Source: JADJLQ01 sp964396995
GTDB lineage: Bacteria; Bacteroidota; Bacteroidia; Chitinophagales; Saprospiraceae
Length of the DNA stretch: 10,757 nucleotides
NCBI GenBank assembly: GCA_964396995.1
Contig: CAYNIG010000167.1
Location: 1 to 10,757 of the forward strand
Reading direction: 5' to 3'
Below are positions 1 through 6,418 of this stretch, in pieces (positions within the stretch are counted from its first letter, which is position 1; the number at the start of each line of letters is the position of its first letter). The translations under genes and the position numbers were made by a program. The notes below the pieces were generated by a model. The model saw only the letters and a list, made by a program, of their open reading frames with translations. It had not been told where the DNA came from and ran no database searches.

Positions 1-389
1 TCTTCGTCAATCCGGAGGATAAAAAATTCATTTCAAATGAATTTTTTGGGGTTATATGATAAAGTCCCCAGTAATCTTCATCTAATGGACGGTTGCCCAA
101 AGGCATTGAGGCCCATTGGTTGAATAATCACCGGTATTGATGGGTTCTTTTTCCGCGTAGCATTGATCAATGATTTTCAATGAAGGAAATTGCTGCGTTA
201 CTGTTTGAATTTGGGTGGGTGTGCGTATACACGAGGTGGTAAAAATGGCTGTGCATTGTTTTGATCGTAAAAGTACTATGGGTTACATTTCCCCTTATTG
301 GCTCCAGGTGTATCTAAATATTCGGTGCCTTGAAAATGGATTCTGCGAAAATCGAATTGGCTCATTTGATTTTGGGGGTTTAGCTGGTA
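1..389 (-). pseudogene. Decayed minus-strand gene in three reading frames, leaving through the left edge
   Basis: Read on the minus strand, three successive open stretches in different frames each look like real protein. The first spans 389 to 276 (contains QNQMSQFDFRRIHFQGTEY, then stops at TAG 278-276). The second spans 282 to 82 (contains QFPSLKIIDQCYAEKEP and NTGDYSTN, stop at 84-82). The third spans 127 to the window edge (contains QWASMPLGNRPLDEDYWGLY). The second and third overlap where NTGDYSTN in one frame meets NQWASMPLG in the other, as expected for a single-base frameshift. Further protein-like but interrupted sequence lies upstream to about 430. I do not recognise the family. The breaks are not in homopolymers, so true decay is more likely than simple sequencing error, but that is inference. 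Alternatively, an intact gene could begin at the ATG 106-104 and run off the edge. The plus-strand ORF over 215-466 is a shadow. Bases 430-546 hold nothing I can name. Confidence 0.55.
21..47. repeat. Perfect 13-base inverted repeat around a single base
   Basis: Bases 21-33 (AAAAAATTCATTT) are the exact reverse complement of 35-47, with one C at the centre. It lies inside the minus-strand coding-like stretch, where it would encode roughly KNSFEMNF. It is followed by a second, weaker foldback, GGGG at 48-51 against CCCC at 66-69, with TTAT/ATAA inside. The arms are almost all A/T, so a stable RNA hairpin is doubtful. A protein-binding site or cruciform is possible, but chance within AT-rich DNA cannot be excluded. 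Confidence 0.5.
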
Positions 390-546
390 TTAATAAATAT
401 ACTAAATCTGATTATATAATGGTGCATTGGGATTTATCGATATTATTGATTAATCATTCCAACTAAGTCTCCTTGACTTCCTTTTCGCCTAAACTTACTA
501 CACCTCTACGGCCAATTAACGAAATCTTAAAAAGGGATATCCCCCA

Positions 547-574
547 TTTGTTCCCTTTAATTATACTATTTTTG
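547..574 (+). promoter_or_regulatory. Likely Bacteroidota-type promoter for the moxR run
   Basis: TATTTTTG at 567-574 matches the Bacteroidota -7 consensus TAnnTTTG exactly. TTTG at 547-550 could be the -33 element, although the 16-base gap is slightly shorter than usual. Transcription would begin near 580, about 20 bases before the ATG at 600. No Shine-Dalgarno site is seen, which is normal for this phylum. Confidence 0.45.
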
Positions 575-599
575 TAGCCTTTTAATATTAAATAATTAC

Positions 600-1568
600 A
601 TGAGTCGGGAGAATTTATCAGATGTACAGGCCGTGGATGCACTAGGTCAGGGATTTAAAGATCTCAACAGGGAAGTAAGTAAGGTAATCATTGGTCAGGA
701 CGAAGTAGTCAAAGCGGTGATTATTTCTTTATTTTCTAACGGACACAGCCTATTAGTAGGTGTACCCGGATTAGCAAAGACATTATTAGTATCAACCATA
801 GCCCAGGTGCTGGATCTGGAGTTCAATCGGATTCAATTTACACCTGACCTCATGCCCAGTGATATCACGGGCTCTGAAATATTAGATGAAGACAGACGAT
901 TCCGATTTAACCGGGGGCCCTTATTTGCCAATATAGTGCTGGCTGATGAGATCAATCGTACTCCACCCAAGACCCAGGCTGCACTATTGGAATCAATGCA
1001 GGAAAGGTCAGTTACGGTGAGCGGACAAAAACACTTGCTCCCAAAACCTTTTTTTGTGTTAGCCACACAAAACCCAATCGAACAGGAAGGTACATATCCG
1101 CTACCTGAAGCACAGTTGGATAGATTTATGTTCAATATTATGCTCGACTATCCGGATTTTAAAGATGAAGTACAGGTAGTAAAAAATACTACTTCTACTC
1201 ATAAGCCTGAGTTGAGACTGGTGATGAATGCCGATGATATCAGTTTTTATCACGATATCATTCGTAAAATACCCATTGCTGACAATGTATTGGAATATGC
1301 GGTAAATCTTGCTTCCAAAACCCGACCCAATACAACAAGAGCAACTTCTCAGGTAAATCAATATATTTCATGGGGAGCTGGCCCGCGGGCCTCTCAGTTT
1401 TTAGTATTGGGCGCTAAGGCTCATGGCGCGATAAACGGTAAATATTCACCCGATATCGAAGATGTACAAGCGGTAGCCAAATTAGTGCTCAGACACAGAA
1501 TAGTGCGGAACTATAAAGCTGAAGCGGAAGGAATTACAGAAGAAAAAATCATCGAAGGATTATTGTAA
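600..1568 (+). CDS. moxR: MoxR-family AAA+ ATPase
   Basis: A cytoplasmic AAA+ ATPase of the MoxR group, chaperone-like proteins that use ATP to mature or regulate partner proteins, often VWA-domain proteins. At 322 residues it has normal length. Visible motifs are Walker A GVPGLAKT (residues 54-61), Walker B LADEINR (114-120), sensor 1 ATQNP (155-159), the family signature EGTYPLPEAQLDRF (163-176), and a sensor 2 arginine in WGAGPRASQ (258-266). The C-terminal lid follows to the end. All catalytic positions appear intact. The ATG at 600 lies just after a TAnnTTTG promoter and gives the expected N-terminus. MoxR genes are usually followed by DUF58 and VWA (Bat) genes. Here the next gene, 25 bases downstream, is an alpha/beta hydrolase, so the usual partners are absent from this window. 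The family call is secure; the cellular target is unknown. Confidence 0.95.
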   Translation: MSRENLSDVQAVDALGQGFKDLNREVSKVIIGQDEVVKAVIISLFSNGHSLLVGVPGLAKTLLVSTIAQVLDLEFNRIQFTPDLMPSDITGSEILDEDRRFRFNRGPLFANIVLADEINRTPPKTQAALLESMQERSVTVSGQKHLLPKPFFVLATQNPIEQEGTYPLPEAQLDRFMFNIMLDYPDFKDEVQVVKNTTSTHKPELRLVMNADDISFYHDIIRKIPIADNVLEYAVNLASKTRPNTTRATSQVNQYISWGAGPRASQFLVLGAKAHGAINGKYSPDIEDVQAVAKLVLRHRIVRNYKAEAEGITEEKIIEGLL

Positions 1569-1593
1569 AACCACCACAGGGTATTAATAAAAA

Positions 1594-2355
1594 TTGATAC
1601 TTCATCACAGATCTATAGGACAGGGTAAACCCCTTGTAATATTACACGGCCTTTTCGGATCAGCTGACAATTGGCTCACTTTTGCAAAGTCCATTTCAGA
1701 TCAATACCGGGTAATCATGATGGATATCCGCAATCATGGACATTCTGCCCATACGCCTGATTTTAATTACGATTTGATCAGTAAAGATATTGCCGACACT
1801 TTGCAAACACTGAATATACCATCTTGTTATCTGATGGGGCATTCCATGGGGGGTAAAGCGGCCGCTTTTTTTACTTTAAAATATCGTGAAGTGGTAGAAA
1901 AACTAATCGTAATAGACATTGCTTTAAAATCCTACCCACCGCATCATCAACGATATTTCGATGCCATGCTTTCACTGAATTTGATTGAAACCACTAACCG
2001 CATAGAAGCCGATGCCTGGTTGCAACAATACATTGAAGACACTACGGTGCGACAATTCATACTTAAAAACCTGGTGCGTACGGATGATGGACATTTCAAC
2101 TGGAGATTTAATCTGGCTGCATTGTATCAACATTATGATGAAATAAATATCAAGGTTGAAACAAATCATCCCTTTTCCCATCCCGTATTATTCATCAAAG
2201 GAGAAAAATCGGATTATATTTTACCTGATGATATTGCTGGTATCAGGAATTGTTTTATTAATGTAAATGTAGTGACTATACCCGGGGCAGGCCATTGGGT
2301 GCATGCCGATAAACCCGCAGAACTGAAGGAATCACTCCTTCGTTTTTTAAACTAA
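1594..2355 (+). CDS. Alpha/beta hydrolase (YbfF/ABHD11-like esterase), TTG start
   Basis: A 253-residue single-domain alpha/beta hydrolase, probably a cytoplasmic esterase or thioesterase. The oxyanion-side motif HGLFGSADNW is at residues 18-27, DIRNHGHS at 44-51, and the nucleophile elbow GHSMGG at 82-87 (Ser84). The catalytic His is in PGAGHWVHADKP (His234), and Asp207 in GEKSDYILP is a likely acid. HGLFGSxxNW and DxRNHGxS are typical of the YbfF/ABHD11 group, and the length matches. The start must be TTG at 1594: a TAA lies two codons upstream, and the next in-frame ATG (about codon 42) would remove the oxyanion loop. The 25-base gap after moxR and the absence of a clear promoter suggest co-transcription. 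The natural substrate cannot be read from the sequence. Confidence 0.9.
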   Translation: MILHHRSIGQGKPLVILHGLFGSADNWLTFAKSISDQYRVIMMDIRNHGHSAHTPDFNYDLISKDIADTLQTLNIPSCYLMGHSMGGKAAAFFTLKYREVVEKLIVIDIALKSYPPHHQRYFDAMLSLNLIETTNRIEADAWLQQYIEDTTVRQFILKNLVRTDDGHFNWRFNLAALYQHYDEINIKVETNHPFSHPVLFIKGEKSDYILPDDIAGIRNCFINVNVVTIPGAGHWVHADKPAELKESLLRFLN

Positions 2356-2392
2356 AATCAATTAAATCACAAAATCGTTTATCTTCATCCGT

Positions 2393-3940
2393 ATGAAAAA
2401 AATATTTACTCTGATCTTATTTCTCTTTGCGTTACAGCTTTATACACAAACTCAACGCAGAACTGATTCGACCTTTACTCCCAAACCAACCAATCGACCA
2501 CCCGCAGGAGAAATATCTTCCTCCCGTACTTTACCACCCGATATGGTAATCGAATCCACCGGCGAGATCCTATCATCAAAAGGTATTAAAATCCCCTATC
2601 GGATAAAGACCGGTACTCAACCGGTGTGGAATGAAAGTGGTAAAATCATAGCCTCTTGTTTTTACACCTATTATGAAAGAAGTGATATCAAAGACAAAGC
2701 CAGCCGGCCTATTGTATTCTCCTTTAATGGTGGTCCTGGATCTGCTTCGGTATGGATGCATCTCGCCTACACCGGACCTAAAATTTTACATATAGATGAT
2801 GAGGGTTATCCTTTACAGCCATACGGATACAAAGACAATCCTCATACCATATTGGATGTGGCCGATATTATTTTTATAGACCCTGTCAATACCGGTTTTT
2901 CCAGGATTATAGACCCGGAAACCCCACGCTCGGTATTTTTTGGAGTAAATGCAGATATAAAATACCTCGGAGAATGGTTGAATACATTTGTGAGCAGGGT
3001 AAATAGATGGGCTTCACCCAAATTCCTGATCGGAGAAAGTTACGGTACTACCCGCGTAGCCGGCCTGGCATTGGAATTACAAAATAATCATTGGATGTAT
3101 CTGAATGGAGTGATCATGGTTTCCCCTACCGACCTGGGTATAAAAAGAGATGAAATGATGTCAGCCGCATTGCGAATACCTTATTTTGCCGCTACTGCCT
3201 GGTATCATAAAAAATTAAAGGAACCACATAAAAGCAAATCGCTGGAATCGTATTTGGCAGAGGTAGAAGAATTTACCATCAATGAAGTAGTACCTGCATT
3301 ATCAAAAGGAGGCTTTATTAACGCAGATTCAAAAGCGGCTTTGGCTAAGAAAATATCCGGCTATACCAGCATCAGTGAGACTACACTAATGCAAAACAAC
3401 CTGGATATCCGGACCCAATTATTCTGGAAAGAACTATTGCGTGATGAAGGTTATACTGTTGGCAGACTGGACTCCAGATACAAAGGGATAGACAGCAAAG
3501 ATGCAGGTGAAAGTCCTGAATTTAATTCCGAACTTTCTTCCTGGTTGCATTCTTTTACTCCGCCAATCAATATGTACCTCAGGGAAGAATTAAAATTTAA
3601 AACCGATCTGAAGTATAATATGTTTGGACCGGTACATCCATGGCAAAGGGATGATGTAAATGTTGCGGAGAACTTACGTGCAGCAATGGCTGCCAATCCT
3701 TATCTTAAAGTAATGACTCAATCTGGCTATTTCGATGGTGCAACAGACTACTTCAATGCAAAATACAATCATTGGCATATGGATCCAAGTGGTAAGACTA
3801 AAAACCGAATAGTGTGGAAGGGTTATCAATCCGGTCATATGATGTATCTTCGAAAAGAAGACCTGCAAAAAGCAAACGATGATGTACGGGATTTTATCAA
3901 GTCTGCTTTGCCTGCGCCCAATCAGCCTGCAAAGTATTGA
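2393..3940 (+). CDS. Secreted serine carboxypeptidase, peptidase family S10
   Basis: A 515-residue S10 serine carboxypeptidase, which removes C-terminal amino acids from peptides, here presumably in the periplasm or outside the cell. A signal peptide (KK, then a Leu/Phe-rich core, residues 1 to about 20) is followed by a Pro/Ser/Thr-rich linker to about residue 48. The oxyanion motif FNGGPGSASVW is at 111-121 and the nucleophile motif GESYG at 214-218 (Ser216). The catalytic Asp is probably Asp448 in SGYFDGATDYF, and the His is His482 in GYQSGHMMY. The triad and length fit bacterial S10 members. There is no T9SS sorting domain and no lipobox. It starts at ATG 2393, 37 bases after the hydrolase. 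TATCTTCA at 2380-2387 resembles a -7 box, so it may have its own promoter as well as read-through from upstream. It ends convergently against the GH9 gene. Confidence 0.94.
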   Translation: MKKIFTLILFLFALQLYTQTQRRTDSTFTPKPTNRPPAGEISSSRTLPPDMVIESTGEILSSKGIKIPYRIKTGTQPVWNESGKIIASCFYTYYERSDIKDKASRPIVFSFNGGPGSASVWMHLAYTGPKILHIDDEGYPLQPYGYKDNPHTILDVADIIFIDPVNTGFSRIIDPETPRSVFFGVNADIKYLGEWLNTFVSRVNRWASPKFLIGESYGTTRVAGLALELQNNHWMYLNGVIMVSPTDLGIKRDEMMSAALRIPYFAATAWYHKKLKEPHKSKSLESYLAEVEEFTINEVVPALSKGGFINADSKAALAKKISGYTSISETTLMQNNLDIRTQLFWKELLRDEGYTVGRLDSRYKGIDSKDAGESPEFNSELSSWLHSFTPPINMYLREELKFKTDLKYNMFGPVHPWQRDDVNVAENLRAAMAANPYLKVMTQSGYFDGATDYFNAKYNHWHMDPSGKTKNRIVWKGYQSGHMMYLRKEDLQKANDDVRDFIKSALPAPNQPAKY

Positions 3941-4030
3941 GATGAATTGCATTTGAAAGTATCCTAATCCAATATCCAATATCTGATTTTGGAGGAATTA
4001 GTTTGATTTATTTAATTCACCTATTAGTTC

Positions 4031-5803
4031 CTATTTCGCAAAACAAGCTAAAAACATAATAGCACAGGCTGTGCCGTCCATTGTAGGTTCATTGGTTACA
4101 TAATCGCCAATGTCATCATGGTACACAACATAATCATTTTGGAATGGAGCAAATGCATCTTCGTGAGTAAGTTGCAATCCAAGTTGAGTTTTATATGTGG
4201 TATAATATATAGGCCCATCGACTAAGCCACCGGGTACTTCTTTTTTGGTCATGGCGTAAGTACTGGTATGTACATCCCGGGGATAAACTCCATTGGCAGG
4301 AATGTTCATAAACATACCGGTACCCCAGGGATTTCGTCCAAATAACCAATCCCGCAATGAGTATAGATAGGTGCGATATTGTTTATCTCCGGTCATCTTT
4401 TCGTATAAAAAAATCTGCAGACCCAGATCTACCAACAAATTATTTGAGCACCAAATAAACGGTGATCCGATTTGATAAATATTTTTCGATGCCCGCTGTT
4501 TTATGGTCTGATCGATTCCATTTTTATAATACTTTGCCAATTTCTTTTTAGTATCAGCGTCTGCCAGATTGTATAATGAATAATGGGCAATATTCAGAAA
4601 TGGATAAAACTGGTAATGAGCGGAAGTATCTTTCTGTATCCAGGAAAGTTCTCCAGTCATATCAGCATATTTTTTAGCATCGGAGAGATAATTCATTTTA
4701 CGGGTAGCCCGGTACAATTCTGCTGCCGCCCACTCCATATCATCCGTCCAGGTATCTTCATTATACCGATAGGGTGCACCATATGAATTTCCCTGTTGAA
4801 ATCCCGGTTTGGCTTTAGCCATTGCATATAATTCTTCGGCTGCGTGGAGACAAGTCTGAGCATATGCTTTGTCGAATTTTGTATTCCAAACCTGATATCC
4901 CAAGGCCAATGCCGCCGCCGACCTGCCAGCAAGATTGGCAATGCCTGTTGCGAGGCTTTTGTATTTGTTTAATCCCTGTGGTTTGCCGGTGGCAGCATAT
5001 CCTACCCGGTAAGAGTTTTTACCCCAACCAAAATTGCTTGGATCATAGTATGGATATTTCCAGCCAATATGATCGCGATCATCTGCGACCTGGTGAATGA
5101 GCACATCTTTTACCGGATGCAATTTCAGTATCCAATCCAGTCCCCACTTTGCCTCATCCAGGACATCAGGAATATTATTTTTTATTTTCTGACCCAGGGC
5201 ATTATGTTCGTCTTTAAAAGTAGTAGGAAACAGTTGATAGGCCATAATCATCCGAGCAGTTGCATTACTCGCCGTGATCAAATATTTAAGCTGGTCTCCG
5301 GCATCATGCCAACCACCGGTCATGTCAATATAGGTAGAATCCGGAAAGGAGCCATCCATGACCCGCCCGTCATGCTGGTGGCATACCTCATCAAAAAAAG
5401 GATTGTATCCACATCGTTGCTGACGCATAAATTCCAGTAGAATGTCCGGCATACTATTGTAAATCTCTTCTTTTATGATAAAGTTTGCTGAGACTGAATT
5501 ATCCTTTACTGAAATAGTATAGGTTCCATTTTGCTGTAATGAGGTAAAATCAAAACTATATTGATATGGAAATGGTGCAAAACCGGTTTTATTTGATTGG
5601 ATTGCGTTTCCTTTCAATACTTCCTGACCTGCCAGGTTTGTAATCTCTAAAGGAGCTGAAATGGGTTGATCTGAGAACAGAATAGCCATTTTGTGGTCTG
5701 CAGGTCTGTAGCCGGCCATATTGATTCTGATGTAGGTCTCACCCCGCAAGGTTTCAAGGAAAGTCAACATCAGAAAAAAAGTAATGGTAAATCGCTTGAA
5801 CAT
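4031..5803 (-). CDS. Secreted glycoside hydrolase family 9 enzyme with N-terminal Ig-like domain
   Basis: A 590-residue GH9 enzyme; the family is mainly endo-beta-1,4-glucanases, with some exo-acting members. A signal peptide (residues 1 to about 21) precedes an Ig-like CelD_N domain (about 23-110) beginning with INMAGYRPADHK. The GH9 catalytic domain runs from about 115 to the end. GGWHDAGD (163-170) supplies the catalytic base region Asp167/Asp170, and NEPTMDGTA (571-579) supplies the proton donor Glu572. GRNPWGTGM (489-497) and DVHTS (510-514, His512) mark the substrate cleft; the usual PHHR is replaced by this DVHTS form. The protein stops just after the catalytic core with no carbohydrate-binding module, dockerin or T9SS domain, so it is probably periplasmic and may act on oligosaccharides. 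It is monocistronic with its own strong promoter. The family is secure; the exact substrate is not. Confidence 0.94.
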   Translation of the reverse strand: MFKRFTITFFLMLTFLETLRGETYIRINMAGYRPADHKMAILFSDQPISAPLEITNLAGQEVLKGNAIQSNKTGFAPFPYQYSFDFTSLQQNGTYTISVKDNSVSANFIIKEEIYNSMPDILLEFMRQQRCGYNPFFDEVCHQHDGRVMDGSFPDSTYIDMTGGWHDAGDQLKYLITASNATARMIMAYQLFPTTFKDEHNALGQKIKNNIPDVLDEAKWGLDWILKLHPVKDVLIHQVADDRDHIGWKYPYYDPSNFGWGKNSYRVGYAATGKPQGLNKYKSLATGIANLAGRSAAALALGYQVWNTKFDKAYAQTCLHAAEELYAMAKAKPGFQQGNSYGAPYRYNEDTWTDDMEWAAAELYRATRKMNYLSDAKKYADMTGELSWIQKDTSAHYQFYPFLNIAHYSLYNLADADTKKKLAKYYKNGIDQTIKQRASKNIYQIGSPFIWCSNNLLVDLGLQIFLYEKMTGDKQYRTYLYSLRDWLFGRNPWGTGMFMNIPANGVYPRDVHTSTYAMTKKEVPGGLVDGPIYYTTYKTQLGLQLTHEDAFAPFQNDYVVYHDDIGDYVTNEPTMDGTACAIMFLACFAK

Positions 5804-5825
5804 TAAATTCAGTTTTGTATAATTT

Positions 5826-5858
5826 CAAAAATAGCTAAAAATCATCTTAGAATACAAA
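5826..5858 (-). promoter_or_regulatory. Promoter of the GH9 gene (-33 TTTG, -7 TATTTTTG)
   Basis: On the minus strand, TTTG (5858-5855) and TATTTTTG (5833-5826) are separated by 21 bases, an excellent fit to the Bacteroidota consensus TTTG-N17-23-TAnnTTTG. Transcription would start near 5820, leaving about 16 bases of leader before the ATG at 5803. Confidence 0.7.
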
Positions 5859-5881
5859 ACTCATGACAAAACCAAGATGAT
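5841..5881. promoter_or_regulatory. Spaced inverted repeat around the GH9 -33 box, possible operator
   Basis: ATCATCTT at 5841-5848 and AAGATGAT at 5874-5881 are exact inverted copies, extending to 9 of 10 bases with the inner AG/CC. They are 25 bases apart, so the centres are about 33 bases, or three helical turns, apart. They flank the -33 box of the minus-strand promoter, and the right half lies just upstream of the plus-strand lipoprotein promoter. That arrangement would suit a dimeric regulator. No regulator gene lies in the window, and no T-run follows on either strand, so a terminator is unlikely. The role is inferred from position only. Confidence 0.35.
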
Positions 5882-5909
5882 CTGGCAAACTTTTGACCGG
5901 ATTTTTCGT

Positions 5910-5917
5910 TATATTTG
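5910..5917 (+). promoter_or_regulatory. -7 box of the lipoprotein gene
   Basis: TATATTTG matches TAnnTTTG exactly and lies 21 bases before the ATG at 5939. The nearest TTTG (5892-5895) is only 14 bases upstream, too close for an ideal -33 element. The box overlaps the TTG at 5915, showing that this TTG is promoter rather than start codon. Confidence 0.5.
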
Positions 5918-5938
5918 AATAGCTCAAAACTCATTTTT

Positions 5939-6322
5939 ATGAAACTTCTAATTCTTGCTTCGATTTTCCTGTTCGTCAGTTGCTCCAAATCCGATGTAAA
6001 TACTGAGGAGAATACCAATTCACTCAATTGCACCGCCTCTGTAAAAGCGGTGGTCAAAAAACAATCGACTAATGAGTCCGGCACTGAATTTTTCTATTAT
6101 TTTTCCATAGCCGGAAATATTGCAGGCAGCACCGATGTTTACCCTTCAGAGTTAACTCCAAGCCTCCAGGTCGAAGGCCAGCGTGTGGAAGTAAAATATA
6201 GCCTTACCGATAAAATACACAAATATGTAAAGTGCGAACCGGGACATATAATGGATCCCAGCAATCCTGATGAAAGGACCATGCCCCTGATCAATGTGTG
6301 CACTGTGACTGCTACTTTGTAA
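5939..6322 (+). CDS. Small putative lipoprotein of unknown function
   Basis: A 127-residue predicted lipoprotein of no family I recognise. Starting from ATG 5939 the protein begins MKLLILASIFLFVSC, a textbook lipoprotein signal with lipobox FVSC and Cys15 as the lipid-attachment site. It is followed by a short polar Ser/Asp/Glu/Asn linker (SKSDVNTEENTN). The mature part has three more cysteines (in LNCTAS, VKCEPGH and NVCTVTATL), alternating hydrophobic stretches that suggest a small beta fold, and a basic/polar middle. A longer frame opens at TTG 5915, but that codon lies inside the promoter -7 box, so ATG 5939 is preferred. It is divergent from the GH9 gene with 135 bases between, and could share its regulation. 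The next gene follows after about 96 bases. It is probably a periplasm-facing outer-membrane protein; no function is proposed. Confidence 0.75.
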   Translation: MKLLILASIFLFVSCSKSDVNTEENTNSLNCTASVKAVVKKQSTNESGTEFFYYFSIAGNIAGSTDVYPSELTPSLQVEGQRVEVKYSLTDKIHKYVKCEPGHIMDPSNPDERTMPLINVCTVTATL

Positions 6323-6418
6323 TATTGGATGGACAAAACACCAAGTTAAAAGGGTTGGCTGACCGGCATGGATTTAAAATCAATAACCGTTCGGCTCGTT
6401 TTAGTATCTTTATTTGAA

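Noticed and set aside
215..466. Plus-strand 83-codon frame starting at GTG
   Set aside because: The opposite strand carries protein-like sequence over the same bases, the plus-strand peptide has no recognisable features, and no promoter box precedes it.
3941..4030. Bidirectional terminator between the S10 and GH9 genes
   Set aside because: Only a weak, mismatched CTAATCC/GGAATTAG foldback is present, and no T-run follows on either strand.
5915..5938. Upstream TTG start for the small lipoprotein
   Set aside because: The TTG overlaps the TATATTTG -7 box, and the ATG at 5939 gives a perfect lipoprotein signal.
6368..6418. Upstream ATG start for the CotH-like protein
   Set aside because: It would put 17 extra residues before a complete signal peptide; ATG 6419 gives a normal export signal.
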